DNA of 56,109 nt from Cumulibacter manganitolerans (GTDB lineage Bacteria; Actinomycetota; Actinomycetes; Mycobacteriales; Antricoccaceae), in the NCBI RefSeq assembly GCF_009602465.1, contig NZ_WBKP01000022.1:1-56109 (forward strand). Direction: 5' to 3'. Below the pieces are notes generated by a model. The model saw nothing but the letters and a program-made list of their open reading frames with translations. It was not told the origin of the DNA and made no database searches. Made by a program: the position numbers and the translations under genes. This document shows, in pieces, positions 1-9,255 of this stretch (position 1 is the stretch's first letter; every line of letters begins with the position of its first letter).

Positions 1-1471
1 CGTCGCGGCCGTGGCCCGGCGCGCCGCCGCGGCGCCGCCCACCGTCGCGACCGCGTCCGCCGTCCCGGTCGCGCTTGCGCTCGCCGAGGTCCTCGATCTG
101 CTCCGCGTCCAGGCCCTCACGGGTGCGCTGGCTGCGCGGCAGCCGGCCGGTCGCCGACTCCGGGATGCCCAGCTCCTCGTACAGGTGCTTGGAGGTCGAG
201 TAGGTCTCGACCGGCTCCGGGATGCCGAGGTCGAGCAGCTTGTCGATCAGCGCCCAGCGCGGCATGTCGTCCCAGTCGACGAGGGTGATCGCGATGCCCT
301 CGCGGCCGGCCCGCCCCGTGCGCCCGATGCGGTGCACGTAGGTCTTCTCGTCCTCGGGGGTCTGGTAGTTGATGACGTGCGAGACGCCGGAGATGTCCAG
401 CCCGCGCGCGGCCACATCGGTCGCGACGAGGACGTCGACCTTGCCCGAGCGGAATGCGCGCAGCGCCTGCTCACGGGCGCCCTGCCCGAGGTCGCCGTGC
501 ACGGCCGCCGCCGCGAAGCCCCGCGACTCCAGCTCGTCCGCGACGTTCTGCGCGGTGCGCTTGGTGCGGGTGAAGATGAGGGTCAGCTCGCGGTCGGGCG
601 CCTGCAGGACGCGCGCGAGCAGCTCGGGCTTGTCGAGCGCATGCGCCCGGTAGACGATCTGCCGGATCTGCGGCGCGGTCTGGTTGTCGTCGTGGTGCTC
701 GGCGCGGATGTGCGTCGGCTGCGTCATGAACTGGCGGGCCAGCGTGACGATCGGGCCGGGCATGGTCGCCGAGAACAGCATCGTCTGGCGCTTGTCCGGC
801 ACCATCCTCAGCACCTTCTCGATGTCCGGCAGGAAGCCCAGGTCGAGCATCTCGTCGGCCTCGTCGAGCACCAGGATCTTGATCTTGCCGAGCACCAGCT
901 TGGCCTGCTCGGCGAGGTCGATCAGCCGGCCCGGCGTGCCGACGACGATGTCGACGCCCTTCTCCAAGGCGGCGATCTGCGGCTCGTACGCACGGCCACC
1001 GTAGATCGCCTCGACGCGGACGCCGCGCTCGCTGCCGGCCTGCTTGATGTCGCGGGCGACCTGCACGCACAGCTCGCGGGTCGGGACGATGACCAGCGCC
1101 TGCGGCGTGCCGTCGGCGCCCTCGTCGACGCTGAGCACCTGCTCGAGCATCGGCACGCCGAAGCCCAGCGTCTTGCCGGTACCCGTGCGCGCCTGCCCGA
1201 TGAGGTCGTGCCCACTCATCGCGATCTGCAGGGTCATCTGCTGGATCGGGAAGGAGTGCACGATGCCGAGCTTCTCGAGCGCGGCGACGGTCTCCGGCCG
1301 GGCGCCGAGCTCGGCGAACGTCGGCTGGGCCGGCTTGGTCTTGTCGTCGTCGACCTCGACGACCTCGGCGCCGGGGACCACCTCCGACTCGGCCGGGGCG
1401 GCGGGCTGGTCGGTCGCCGGGTGGGCGGCGGTGGCTTCTTCGGTTGCCTGCTCGGCAGGGGTGTCGGTCAC
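1..1471 (-). CDS. DEAD-box RNA helicase, RhlE/CsdA type (3' end beyond window)
   Basis: ATP-dependent RNA helicase, probably acting in ribosome assembly or mRNA turnover in the cytoplasm. The first 490 residues are visible and the C-terminus runs off the left edge. Seen: a Q-motif phenylalanine near 52 and Q77, Walker A ARTGTGKT (94-101), VLDEADEML with DEAD at 203-206, SAT at 234-236, and HRIGRTGR near 385. The visible end is rich in Arg, Gly and Asp, as in the basic tails of this family. The GTG start is chosen because AAGGA lies about 7 nt upstream and the first 45 residues are the acidic, low-complexity leader common in actinobacterial members. The syntenic M. tuberculosis gene is Rv3211 (rhlE). 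Whether it is RhlE or CsdA/DeaD cannot be decided without the C-terminus. Confidence 0.93.
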   Translation of the reverse strand, partial: MTDTPAEQATEEATAAHPATDQPAAPAESEVVPGAEVVEVDDDKTKPAQPTFAELGARPETVAALEKLGIVHSFPIQQMTLQIAMSGHDLIGQARTGTGKTLGFGVPMLEQVLSVDEGADGTPQALVIVPTRELCVQVARDIKQAGSERGVRVEAIYGGRAYEPQIAALEKGVDIVVGTPGRLIDLAEQAKLVLGKIKILVLDEADEMLDLGFLPDIEKVLRMVPDKRQTMLFSATMPGPIVTLARQFMTQPTHIRAEHHDDNQTAPQIRQIVYRAHALDKPELLARVLQAPDRELTLIFTRTKRTAQNVADELESRGFAAAAVHGDLGQGAREQALRAFRSGKVDVLVATDVAARGLDISGVSHVINYQTPEDEKTYVHRIGRTGRAGREGIAITLVDWDDMPRWALIDKLLDLGIPEPVETYSTSKHLYEELGIPESATGRLPRSQRTREGLDAEQIEDLGERKRDRDGGRGRDGGRRRGGAPGHGRD

Positions 1472-1652
1472 TGGTGTCCTTCGGTGTCGTGATTCGGCGC
1501 TCACGCACGGACACGACTGCCGGTAAAGGAGGAGCGACCGATGGTGGCTCTACTCTGCTCAGCTGGGTTCGCCGGCGGTGATCCGACGACAGTGCCCGCG
1601 CACATCAACGACCTCAGTCTAGCGCGCGGGCACCTGGTACGGCGTGAACCGG

Positions 1653-1883
1653 CTAGTCGGCGGCGGTGAACCCGACGCGGCGTGCGTCACCCTCGCCGAT
1701 CTCGACGTACGAGATCCGCGCGACGGGGACGAGGTACTGCCGGCCGCGCTTGTCCGCCAGCTCCAGCACGTTGTCCTCGTTCTTCAGCGACTCGACGATG
1801 CTCGAGCGCACGGTCGCGGCGTCCTCCTTGGTGTCGATGACCAGCTCGCGCGGGGTATGGATGATGCCGATCTTGATGTCCAC
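1653..1883 (-). CDS. DUF3107 family protein (TB9.4-like)
   Basis: Small 76-residue protein of unknown function. It resembles the actinobacterial DUF3107 family (M. tuberculosis Rv3208A/TB9.4): it opens VDIKIGIIHTPRELVI and ends with a YVEIGEGDARRVGFTAA-type tail. The length matches the family. The GTG start has AAGGAG four nt upstream. The neighbour upstream on the same strand is the FasR-like regulator (8 nt between them), as in mycobacteria, so co-transcription is likely. No catalytic residues are evident. Confidence 0.88.
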   Translation of the reverse strand: MDIKIGIIHTPRELVIDTKEDAATVRSSIVESLKNEDNVLELADKRGRQYLVPVARISYVEIGEGDARRVGFTAAD

Positions 1884-1891
1884 GGTGCTCC

Positions 1892-2563
1892 TTAGGCGGT
1901 GGTGGTGGTGCTTGAGGTGGGAAACGTGGAGATTCCCCGCCAGAGCAACGCCGACATGAGGCTGATTGCTTCCTCGCGGGAGATCTGTTCTCTGCTGGCG
2001 AGCCAGGCGCTGGCGCTGGACACGCACAGCCCGACCAGGCCCACGCTCAGCAGCCGGGCCCGTTCCGCGCCCAGATCGGTGTCGCTGGCGACCGCGCGCG
2101 CGATGCTCTCGACGCAGGCGTCCTGCGCGGCCGCGACCCGGGCGCCGACCTGCGGGTCGTTGCGCAGGTCCGACTCGAACACCAGGCGGTACCCCTGGCT
2201 GCCGGAGGCGACGAAGTCGAAGTAGGAGTCGACGGCGGCCCGCACGCGCTCCTTGTTGTCGGTGGTGCCGCCCATCGCGTGCTCGATCCTGGTCACCAGG
2301 TCCTCGATGTGCAGGTCGAGCAGCGCGAGGTAGAGCTCCAGCTTGCCGGGGAAGTGCTGGTAGAGCACCGGCTTGCTCACGCCGGCCCGCTCGGCGATGT
2401 CGTCCATGGCCGCCTGGTGGTAGCCCGAGCCGACGAACACCTCGCGGGCCGCGTCCAGCAGCTGCCGGCGGCGTTCCGAGCGCGGCATCCGGCCCCGGGG
2501 GGTGGAGCTCGCGCCGGGCTCGCTCCGCGCGGCCCGCGGGCCCGTGTCGCGCTCAGTGCTCAT
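1892..2563 (-). CDS. fasR: TetR-family regulator, FasR-like
   Basis: DNA-binding regulator of 223 residues. The N-terminal TetR helix-turn-helix is at about 51-72 (MDDIAERAGVSKPVLYQHF), preceded by a basic stretch RMPRSERRRQLLDAA. The rest is the ligand-binding helical domain. The sequence closely follows M. tuberculosis FasR (Rv3208) as I remember it (SKPVLYQHF, KLELYLA, SQGYRL, VGLVG), including its place beside DUF3107. FasR activates the type I fatty acid synthase genes in mycobacteria in response to long-chain acyl-CoA. The same role here is inferred. The start ATG has GGAGG about 6 nt upstream. The divergent neighbour is an alpha/beta hydrolase. Confidence 0.85.
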   Translation of the reverse strand: MSTERDTGPRAARSEPGASSTPRGRMPRSERRRQLLDAAREVFVGSGYHQAAMDDIAERAGVSKPVLYQHFPGKLELYLALLDLHIEDLVTRIEHAMGGTTDNKERVRAAVDSYFDFVASGSQGYRLVFESDLRNDPQVGARVAAAQDACVESIARAVASDTDLGAERARLLSVGLVGLCVSSASAWLASREQISREEAISLMSALLWRGISTFPTSSTTTTA

Positions 2564-2610
2564 CCTGTCCCTCCCCGGTGATGCGGACGACGCATCGCTG
2601 ACGGTCCACC

Positions 2611-2630
2611 TTACTGACCGGTTCGGTTGC
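2611..2630. promoter_or_regulatory. Candidate TetR-type operator in divergent promoter region
   Basis: The 188-bp region between the FasR-like gene and the hydrolase contains TTACTGACCGGTTCGGTTGC, centred on ACCGGT. The left half resembles common TetR half-sites, but the dyad is imperfect. It lies 48-67 bp upstream of the regulator's start codon. This is a weak call from composition and position only. Confidence 0.25.
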
Positions 2631-2751
2631 GGCGGTCGAGCCCACGGCCGCCGCGGCCGTACCGCACGCTCACGTCCGCGGGCTATCCTGAGCGATGCGC
2701 TCGGCGCGATCATGCCCGCCGCCGGCAGCCACCGACAGAGGAAGATCCACC

Positions 2752-3711
2752 GTGTCCGCTTCGATCATCGACCCGCTGACCCGCACCAGCCCGTGGCCGG
2801 GGCGGTTCCACGACCTCACCGTCCCCGGCCGGACGCCGCGCACCGCCCGGGTGCACGTGCGCGAGACCCCGGGGCCGCCGGACGCGCCAGTCGCCTTCCA
2901 CGTGCACGGCCTCGGGGGCTCGGCGGCCAACTGGACCGATCTCGCCACGGCGATCAGCGGCAGCCACCGCTCGCTGGCGATCGACCTGCCCGGCTGGGGG
3001 CTGTCGGACCCGGCACCGGACGGCGACTACTCGATCGCCGCCTTCACGCGCTGGGTGATCGCGGCCATCGAGGCGCTCGCGGACGCGCCCGTCGACCTGG
3101 TCGGCAACTCCCTCGGCGGCCTCGTGTCGATCCGGGTGGCCGCGACCCGGCCGGACCTGGTGCGCACGCTGACCCTGGTCTCGCCGGCGGTCCCGGGCTT
3201 CGAGGCCAGCACGGACGCCGACCCGCGGATGGCGCTGCTGGCCGTGCCGTACCTCGGCTCGCGGCTGCAGGCCCGCCTCAACGGCGCCGACGCGCTGGCC
3301 CGCGCCCGCATGTCGGCGGACATCTGCTTCGCCGACCCGTCGTCCATCCCGGACTACCGGCTCGCCCAGCAGGCCGACGAGATCGCCGTCCGCTCGGGCT
3401 TCCCGTGGGCGGTCCCCGCCTTCAGCGGCAGCCTGCGCTCGATCGTCGCGGTGCACCTGCACCGGCGCAAGGACAACCCGTGGCGGCTCGCGGCCCGGCT
3501 GCCGCAGCCCGTCGCGCTGGTGTGGGGCGACCGCGACCGGCTGGTCCCGGTGAAGCGGGCACCGAAGCTGGCCGCGGTCATCCCCGACGTGCGGCTGCAC
3601 GTGCTCGACGACGTCGGACACACCGCCCAGCTTGAGGCACCCGAGGCGACCGCTGCGGCATTCTTGTCGCTTGTGGGCACCCGAGAGCGCGACACGACCA
3701 CGGCCGCCTGA
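2752..3711 (+). CDS. Alpha/beta-fold hydrolase
   Basis: Serine hydrolase of 319 residues, substrate unknown (esterase, lipase or C-C hydrolase). Seen: oxyanion-hole motif HGLGG (52-56), nucleophile elbow GNSLGG with S120, probable acid D260 in WGDRD, and catalytic H290 in DDVGHT. No signal peptide is seen, so it is cytoplasmic. The GTG start is chosen because AGAGGAAG precedes it. An in-frame ATG at 2695 would add 19 Pro/Arg-rich residues and lies in the divergent promoter region. It is transcribed away from the FasR-like regulator, and the next gene starts 4 nt after its stop. A link to lipid metabolism is only suggested by that neighbour. Confidence 0.85.
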   Translation: MSASIIDPLTRTSPWPGRFHDLTVPGRTPRTARVHVRETPGPPDAPVAFHVHGLGGSAANWTDLATAISGSHRSLAIDLPGWGLSDPAPDGDYSIAAFTRWVIAAIEALADAPVDLVGNSLGGLVSIRVAATRPDLVRTLTLVSPAVPGFEASTDADPRMALLAVPYLGSRLQARLNGADALARARMSADICFADPSSIPDYRLAQQADEIAVRSGFPWAVPAFSGSLRSIVAVHLHRRKDNPWRLAARLPQPVALVWGDRDRLVPVKRAPKLAAVIPDVRLHVLDDVGHTAQLEAPEATAAAFLSLVGTRERDTTTAA

Positions 3712-3715
3712 GGTC

Positions 3716-4564
3716 GTGGCCGTCGACGACCCGGCGCGCGGCGCACCCCGGCGGGGGCGCCCGAGGCGGCTCCGGCGGTTCGCCCGGCGGCACGGCTGGC
3801 GCGCCTACGCCGTCCCGGCGCTGACCCTGCTGGCGGTCGTGGCGCTGGTGATCGCGCTCGCCGCGCCCCCCGACCCCGGCAGCTCGGCGTCCGCCGAGAC
3901 CACCCCGTCGGGGACCGCGCCGCCGACCCCCGACGGCGCGCCGGCGACCGCGGAGGGTGAGCAGGCCGCGCCGTACGCCGGCGACCCGGCCGCCCCCACC
4001 TCGGCGTACGCCCAGGCCGGTGACGGGAACCTGCACGTCGTGCCGGGCCAGAGCGGGATGCTCGGCACCGGCGGTCCGGTGACCACCTTCGACGTCGAGG
4101 TCGAGGGCGGCCTGGGCCTGGACGGCGTGCACTTCGCCCAGTACGTCGAGCAGGTGCTCGGCGACCCGCGCTCGTGGGGAGCCGGCGGCCGGCTGAGCTT
4201 CCAGCGGGTCGACCGCGACGCCGACCTGCACGTCGCGCTGGTGAGCCCGGACCACGTCGAGGGGCTGTGCCCGGGATACGGCACCAACGGGTACACGTCA
4301 TGCCGCTACCAGGACCGCGCCGTGATCAACCTCGCCCGCTGGTCGGTCGGCGTCGGGTTCTACGCCGGACGCCTCGACGAGTACCGCGAGTACGTGATCA
4401 ACCACGAGGTCGGCCACTACCTCGGGCACGGGCACGCCGAGTGCCCCGCGGCGGCGCGCAAGGCGCCGGTGATGATGCAGCAGACCCTCGACGTCGGCGC
4501 GTGCACCACCAACTCGTGGCCCTACCCCAACGGTCCGGCGGACGATCCGGAGGCACCGGCATAA
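3716..4564 (+). CDS. DUF3152 protein, membrane-anchored metzincin-like protease
   Basis: Predicted secreted or membrane-anchored zinc protease of 282 residues. An Arg-rich cytoplasmic start is followed by one transmembrane segment (about 31-50), a Pro/Thr/Ala-rich linker to about 110, then a globular domain. That domain contains a full metzincin zinc signature, H230-E231-xx-H234-xx-G237-xx-H240. The GTG start immediately follows the hydrolase stop. An upstream in-frame start at 3632 would overlap that gene by 80 nt. The family matches Rv3207c, which has the same position before MoeZ in mycobacteria. Substrate and in vivo activity are unknown. Confidence 0.82.
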   Translation: MAVDDPARGAPRRGRPRRLRRFARRHGWRAYAVPALTLLAVVALVIALAAPPDPGSSASAETTPSGTAPPTPDGAPATAEGEQAAPYAGDPAAPTSAYAQAGDGNLHVVPGQSGMLGTGGPVTTFDVEVEGGLGLDGVHFAQYVEQVLGDPRSWGAGGRLSFQRVDRDADLHVALVSPDHVEGLCPGYGTNGYTSCRYQDRAVINLARWSVGVGFYAGRLDEYREYVINHEVGHYLGHGHAECPAAARKAPVMMQQTLDVGACTTNSWPYPNGPADDPEAPA

Positions 4565-4568
4565 TCTG

Positions 4569-5765
4569 GTGGCCTCGGGCGGTACGGCGCCGCCGGTCCC
4601 GCCCGCGTACGGCAAGGAGGTGGCGGACATCGACCCCATCGTGCAACCCGCGCTGCCGCTGACCAGCGACGAACGGGTGCGGTACTCGCGCCACCTCGCG
4701 CTCTCGAGCGTCGGCGAGGACGGGCAGCGACGGCTCGGCGCGGCGCGGGTGCTCAGCATCGGCGCCGGTGGCCTGGGCTCGTCGGTCCTGCAGTACCTCG
4801 CCGCGGCGGGGGTCGGGACGATCGGGGTGATCGACGACGACCGGGTCGAGCACTCCAACCTGCAGCGCCAGGTCATCCACGGCGAGCCGGACGTCGGCTC
4901 GTTCAAGGTCGACTCCGCGGCCTCGGCGGTGGCCCGGCTCAACTCCGGCGTCGCGGTCCGGCGACACCGCGAGCGGCTGACCGCGCAGAACGCCGTCGAC
5001 ATCGTCGCCGCGTACGACCTGGTGATCGACGGATCCGACAACTTCGCGACCCGCTACCTGGTCAACGACGCCTGCGCGATCGCCGGGATCCCGTACGTGT
5101 GGGGCTCGATCCTCGGCTTCGAGGGCCAGGTCAGCGTGTTCTGGCAGGACGCCCCCGGCGGGCTGGGACGCACCTACCGCGACCTGCACCCGCAGGCGCC
5201 GGCGCCGGGCCTCATCCCGTCGTGTGCCGAGGCCGGCGTGGTCGGCTCCATCTGCGGGGTCGTCGGCTCCCTCATGGCGACCGAGGCGGTCAAGCTGATC
5301 GTCGGCATCGGCGCGCCGCTGCTGGGCCGGGTGCTGGTGTGCGACCTGCTGGCGATGTCGATGCGCCAGATCCCGTTCGGGTCGCGCGGCCTCCCGCCGA
5401 TCCGTGAGCTGGCCGGCGACCCGGCCGCCGCGTCCGACCCGATCGCCGACCGCACGATCGACGCCCGCGAGGCGCAGCGCTGGATCGCGCACCGGGGCAT
5501 CCAGCTGATCGACGTGCGGGAGCCGTTCGAGGCGCGGATCTGCGCGATCGAGGGTGCTCGCCTGGTGCCGCACGAGCAGCTCACCGAGGCGCCCGCCGAC
5601 CACCTGCCCGCCGACCGCGACGTCCTGCTCTACTGCAAGTCCGGCGGGCGGTCCGGCCACGCGCTCAAGACGCTGCGCGCCGCCGGGTACGAGCGGGTCT
5701 GGCACATCGACGGCGGCATCCTGGCCTGGATCCGGGACGTCGATTCCTCCCTCACGCCCTACTGA
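4569..5765 (+). CDS. moeZ: Adenylyltransferase/sulfurtransferase MoeZ (ThiF-rhodanese)
   Basis: Activates the C-terminal glycine of ubiquitin-like sulfur carriers by adenylation and then thiolates it, supplying sulfur for molybdopterin, cysteine or thiamine synthesis. The 398 residues hold an E1-like ThiF/MoeB domain (about 30-290; nucleotide-binding GAGGLG at 65-70; NLQRQVIHG) and a C-terminal rhodanese domain with active-site C356 in YCKSGGRS. The GTG at 4569 is four nt after the previous stop. A second GTG at 4620 sits directly against AAGGAG, so the true start is uncertain by 17 residues. Its stop overlaps the next start by one base (TGATG). Synteny matches moeZ (Rv3206c). Confidence 0.92.
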   Translation: MASGGTAPPVPPAYGKEVADIDPIVQPALPLTSDERVRYSRHLALSSVGEDGQRRLGAARVLSIGAGGLGSSVLQYLAAAGVGTIGVIDDDRVEHSNLQRQVIHGEPDVGSFKVDSAASAVARLNSGVAVRRHRERLTAQNAVDIVAAYDLVIDGSDNFATRYLVNDACAIAGIPYVWGSILGFEGQVSVFWQDAPGGLGRTYRDLHPQAPAPGLIPSCAEAGVVGSICGVVGSLMATEAVKLIVGIGAPLLGRVLVCDLLAMSMRQIPFGSRGLPPIRELAGDPAAASDPIADRTIDAREAQRWIAHRGIQLIDVREPFEARICAIEGARLVPHEQLTEAPADHLPADRDVLLYCKSGGRSGHALKTLRAAGYERVWHIDGGILAWIRDVDSSLTPY

Positions 5766-6067
5766 TGCGCGAGCTCGACGAGTACGCCGAGGCGGTCCTG
5801 GACGTCGTCGACGCGATCCCGCCCGGGCGGGTCATGTCGTACGGGCAGGTCGCCGCGCTCGTCGGGCGCCGCCTCGACCGCGGCGGCCCCCGGCAGGTCG
5901 CCCGGGTGCTGCGCGAGTACGGCGCGAGCGCGACGTGGTGGCGGGTGCTGCGCGCCGACGGGTCGTTCGCTCCGGAGGTCGCGGCGCGCCAGGGCGAGCT
6001 GCTCGTCGCCGAAGGCGTGCCGGTGCGCGGCGACCGGGTCGCCCGGTCGCTCTTCGTCGGCCGCTGA
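5765..6067 (+). CDS. Alkyltransferase-like protein (ATL/MGMT C-terminal domain)
   Basis: A 100-residue stand-alone DNA-binding domain of the O6-alkylguanine transferase family. It keeps the PPGRVMSYGQVAALVG helix-turn-helix region (19-34) and an R-x-VARVLREYG helix. The PCHR active-site box of true transferases is replaced by WWRVL (58-62), so no acceptor cysteine is present. Family knowledge: such ATL proteins bind alkylated guanine and hand it to nucleotide excision repair. It overlaps moeZ by one base and precedes adnA, in the same position as Rv3204. Protection against alkylation is inferred. Confidence 0.88.
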   Translation: MRELDEYAEAVLDVVDAIPPGRVMSYGQVAALVGRRLDRGGPRQVARVLREYGASATWWRVLRADGSFAPEVAARQGELLVAEGVPVRGDRVARSLFVGR

Positions 6068-6150
6068 GCCACGCCCCGCGCGCGGCGAGCCTGTCGGCGC
6101 CGCGTGGTTACCTTGGCAGCCGACGCCGCCATCGATCGAAGGAGTCCGCG

Positions 6151-9100
6151 ATGCCCACAGCGCCCCGCCCGTCCGTCCGGCTGGTGCGCCCGTCCCGCAC
6201 CGCCGCCACGGCGTGGCTGCCGGACGCCGAGCAGCAGCGGGTCATCGCGCACACCGACGGCCCGTTGCGGGTCGTCGGCGGCCCCGGCACCGGCGCCACC
6301 TCGGTGCTGGCCCGGGCCGCCGCCGCGCGGCTGAACGCCGGCGCCCTCGCCGACGAGGTGCTGCTGCTGACCTTCTCGCGGCGCGGCGCGGCCGGCCTGC
6401 GTGATGCGGTCGTCGCCGAGACGACCGTGGCGCTGCGGGAGGTCCCGGTCCGCAGCTTCGAGTCCTACGCGTGGGCGGTGCTCGACCGGGCGCGGCGCCG
6501 GCACAGCGAGTGGTCCGCGCCGCGGCTGATCACCGGTCCCGAGCAGGACGCCATCATCCGCGACCTGCTCGCCGGGGCGCTCTCCGGCGTCGGGGCCACC
6601 CGCTGGCCCGACGACCTGCGCGCCGCGCTGCCCACCCGCGGGTTCGCGCAGGAGCTGCGCGACGCCCTGATGCGGTGCGCGCAGCGGGGGATCAGCGCCG
6701 CCGACATCCGCGAGTGGGCGGCGCGCTTCGACCGGCCGGTCTGGGACTCGCTCGCGAGCTTCCTCAGCGAGTACTCCGGCGTGACGGCGATGCGCCTCGA
6801 CGACTCCTACGACCCGGCCGAGCTGGTGCGCGCGGTCGTCGACCTCTGGAAGCGCGAGCCGGCCGAGCTGCGCCGCGAGCACCAGCGGCTGCGCCATCTG
6901 TACGTCGACGAGGCGGCCGAGCTCGACCCGGCCAAGCTCGAGATGATCGAGCTGCTCGCGGGCGGGCTGCGGTCCGTCGTCATCTCCGGCGACCCGCACC
7001 AGGCGGTCTTCGGGTTCCGCGGCGCCGACCGGCGTGGCCTGATGGAGTTCGCGCCCGAGTCGGTCTGCACGCTGCGCACCGGCTACCGCGCGACGCCTGG
7101 CGTCGCCGGGGTGGTCGGCGCCTGGGGCGAGGTCATCGGCGCCCCCCGGCCCGAGCGGAGCGCGCGGGACGCGGACGACGACCTCACCCCGCTGGTGGCG
7201 CTGCAGTCCAGCAGCCCCGCCCGCGAGGCGGCCGACGTCGCCGCCGTGCTGCGCGAACGGCACCTCCTCGACCGCGTCCCGTGGAGCGAGATGTGCGTCG
7301 TCGTCCGGTCCGTCGCCGCCGCGATGCCGGTGATCCGCCGGGCGTTCTCGGCCGCCGGCGTGCCGCTCGACGCCGGCATCGACGAGCAGGCGGTCGGGCG
7401 TGCCGCCGCGGTGCGGTCGCTGCTCGAGCTCGTGCGGCTCTCCCGCGCGAGCCGCGCGGACGCCGCGGACGTGGAGGAGGTGCTGCGCTCTCCCTACTTC
7501 CGGCTGGACGCGCTGCGCATCCGCCGGCTGCGCAAGGCGCTGCGTGCGGCCGAGCTGCGGGAGGGCGGCGGCCGGTCGTCGTCCGCGCTGCTGGCCGCCG
7601 CGATCGCCGGCGGCCTCGCCATCCCGGGCGGCGACGCGACCGCCGGCCTGCGCGAGCTGGTGCGCATCGTGCGGCTGCTGCGGTCGCTGGAGGAAGGCGG
7701 GGCGACCGGTGAGGAGCTGCTGCACGCCGCGTGGCGCGAGACCGGTGCCGAGGCCCGCTGGCGCTCGGAGGCGCTGCTCGGCGGCGCGCGCGGCGCCGAC
7801 GCCGACCAGCGCCTCGACGCCGTCATCGCGGCCTTCGACATCGCGTCCGCGCTGTCGAGCCGGTTGCGCGAGGCGTCGTTCGAGACGATCGCGATGGAGA
7901 TCGAGCGCCAGGAGCTGCCGGCCGACCGGCTCAGCCGCGGCGAGCGCATCGGCGAGACGGTCCGCGTGCTGAGCGCGAACAACGCCAAGGGCCGGCAGTG
8001 GCAGATCGTCGCCGTCATGGGCGTGCAGGACGGCGCGTGGCCCAACCTCGTCCCGCGGAACACGATCCTGCGCACGGAGGACCTCGCCGACCTGGCCTCG
8101 GGCCTCGACGTGCCGACCATCGACCGGCGTGCCGCGCTGCTGCAGGAGGAGCGCCGGCTGTTCTACGTCGCGCTGGCCCGGGCGAGCCGCCAGGTCGTGC
8201 TGTCGGCGGTGGACGGCGGCGGCGAGCGGCCGTCCCGGTTCTTCGTCGAGCTGTGCGAGCGGGTCGGTGTCGAGCCGGGGGTGCATCGCGCGGAGCGCGC
8301 CGTCCGGCGGCAGCTGTCGTTGCTCGATCACGTCGCGACGCTGCGCACCTGCCTGCTCGACGCCGCCGCCCCCGAGACCGATCGCGCCGCCGCGGCCCGG
8401 GCGCTGCGCACGCTCGCCGAGGCCGGCGTCGAGGGCGCCGCGCCGGAGGACTGGTACGCGCTGCGCCAGCCGTCGTCCGACGACCCCATCGTCGCCGACG
8501 GCACCCCGGTGGCCGTGTCCCCCTCGGCGGCGACCGCCTTCGGCGACTGCCCCCTGCGGTGGTTCCTGGGCCGCGTCGGCGAGTCCCGCGGCACCGCCAA
8601 CGCGGCGGTGGGCACCCTGGTGCACCAGGCCTTCGAGGCGATCGGGGACGTGGCCGGACGCTCGCACGCCGAGCTGTACCGCACGATGCGGGCCGTCGTC
8701 GACGCCGGCTGGGGGGACCTCGAGATCGAGTCGCCGTGGGACGATCGACGCTGGCGCCGCACCGTCGACGGGCTGATCGACCGGCTCGCCGGCTGGCTCG
8801 TGCAGAACCCGCGAGAGTGGGTGGCGAACGAGCAGCCCTTCGACGTCGCGGTCGGGAACGCGATCATCCGCGGCACCGTCGACCGGCTCGAGCGCGACCC
8901 GGACACCGGCGGCCTGTTCACCGTCGACCTCAAGACCGGCAGCACGATCAGCGACGTCGCGCGCAACCCGCAGCTCGGGCTCTACCAGCTCGCGGTGGAG
9001 GCCGGCGGCTTCGGCGCGCCCGAGCGCTCGGCCGGCGCGGCGCTGCTGTTCGTCAAGAACAAGAAGAAGGCGAGCGAATCCCGGCAGCCGGCGCTGTCCG

Positions 9101-9255
9101 CCGACGACGAGCCGCAGTGGGCCGCCGAGCTGACCACCCGGCTGGCCGAGGGCATGTCCGCGTCGTCCTTCGCGGCGCAGCCCGGAGCGGTGTGCCGCAC
9201 ATGCGAGTTCGAGGCGTTGTGCCCGGCGGTCCGGGTGATCGGGGAGGAGGACTGA
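6151..9255 (+). CDS. adnA: Helicase-nuclease subunit AdnA
   Basis: Subunit of the heterodimeric AdnAB motor-nuclease that resects double-strand breaks in actinobacteria. The 1,034 residues carry an N-terminal UvrD-like motor and a C-terminal RecB-type nuclease. The nuclease shows D911 (GTVDRL) and D926-x-K928 (VDLKTG). Four cysteines, C800, C1015, C1018 and C1024, fit an iron-sulfur staple. The motor looks degenerate: the Walker A reads GGPGTGAT (43-50), with Ala49 where lysine belongs, and motif V is NNAKGRQW. Walker B D253-E254, SGDPHQAVFGFRGA and the RRLFYVALARA motif remain. The ATG has GAAGGAG upstream. It overlaps adnB by one base. Confidence 0.93.
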   Translation: MPTAPRPSVRLVRPSRTAATAWLPDAEQQRVIAHTDGPLRVVGGPGTGATSVLARAAAARLNAGALADEVLLLTFSRRGAAGLRDAVVAETTVALREVPVRSFESYAWAVLDRARRRHSEWSAPRLITGPEQDAIIRDLLAGALSGVGATRWPDDLRAALPTRGFAQELRDALMRCAQRGISAADIREWAARFDRPVWDSLASFLSEYSGVTAMRLDDSYDPAELVRAVVDLWKREPAELRREHQRLRHLYVDEAAELDPAKLEMIELLAGGLRSVVISGDPHQAVFGFRGADRRGLMEFAPESVCTLRTGYRATPGVAGVVGAWGEVIGAPRPERSARDADDDLTPLVALQSSSPAREAADVAAVLRERHLLDRVPWSEMCVVVRSVAAAMPVIRRAFSAAGVPLDAGIDEQAVGRAAAVRSLLELVRLSRASRADAADVEEVLRSPYFRLDALRIRRLRKALRAAELREGGGRSSSALLAAAIAGGLAIPGGDATAGLRELVRIVRLLRSLEEGGATGEELLHAAWRETGAEARWRSEALLGGARGADADQRLDAVIAAFDIASALSSRLREASFETIAMEIERQELPADRLSRGERIGETVRVLSANNAKGRQWQIVAVMGVQDGAWPNLVPRNTILRTEDLADLASGLDVPTIDRRAALLQEERRLFYVALARASRQVVLSAVDGGGERPSRFFVELCERVGVEPGVHRAERAVRRQLSLLDHVATLRTCLLDAAAPETDRAAAARALRTLAEAGVEGAAPEDWYALRQPSSDDPIVADGTPVAVSPSAATAFGDCPLRWFLGRVGESRGTANAAVGTLVHQAFEAIGDVAGRSHAELYRTMRAVVDAGWGDLEIESPWDDRRWRRTVDGLIDRLAGWLVQNPREWVANEQPFDVAVGNAIIRGTVDRLERDPDTGGLFTVDLKTGSTISDVARNPQLGLYQLAVEAGGFGAPERSAGAALLFVKNKKKASESRQPALSADDEPQWAAELTTRLAEGMSASSFAAQPGAVCRTCEFEALCPAVRVIGEED

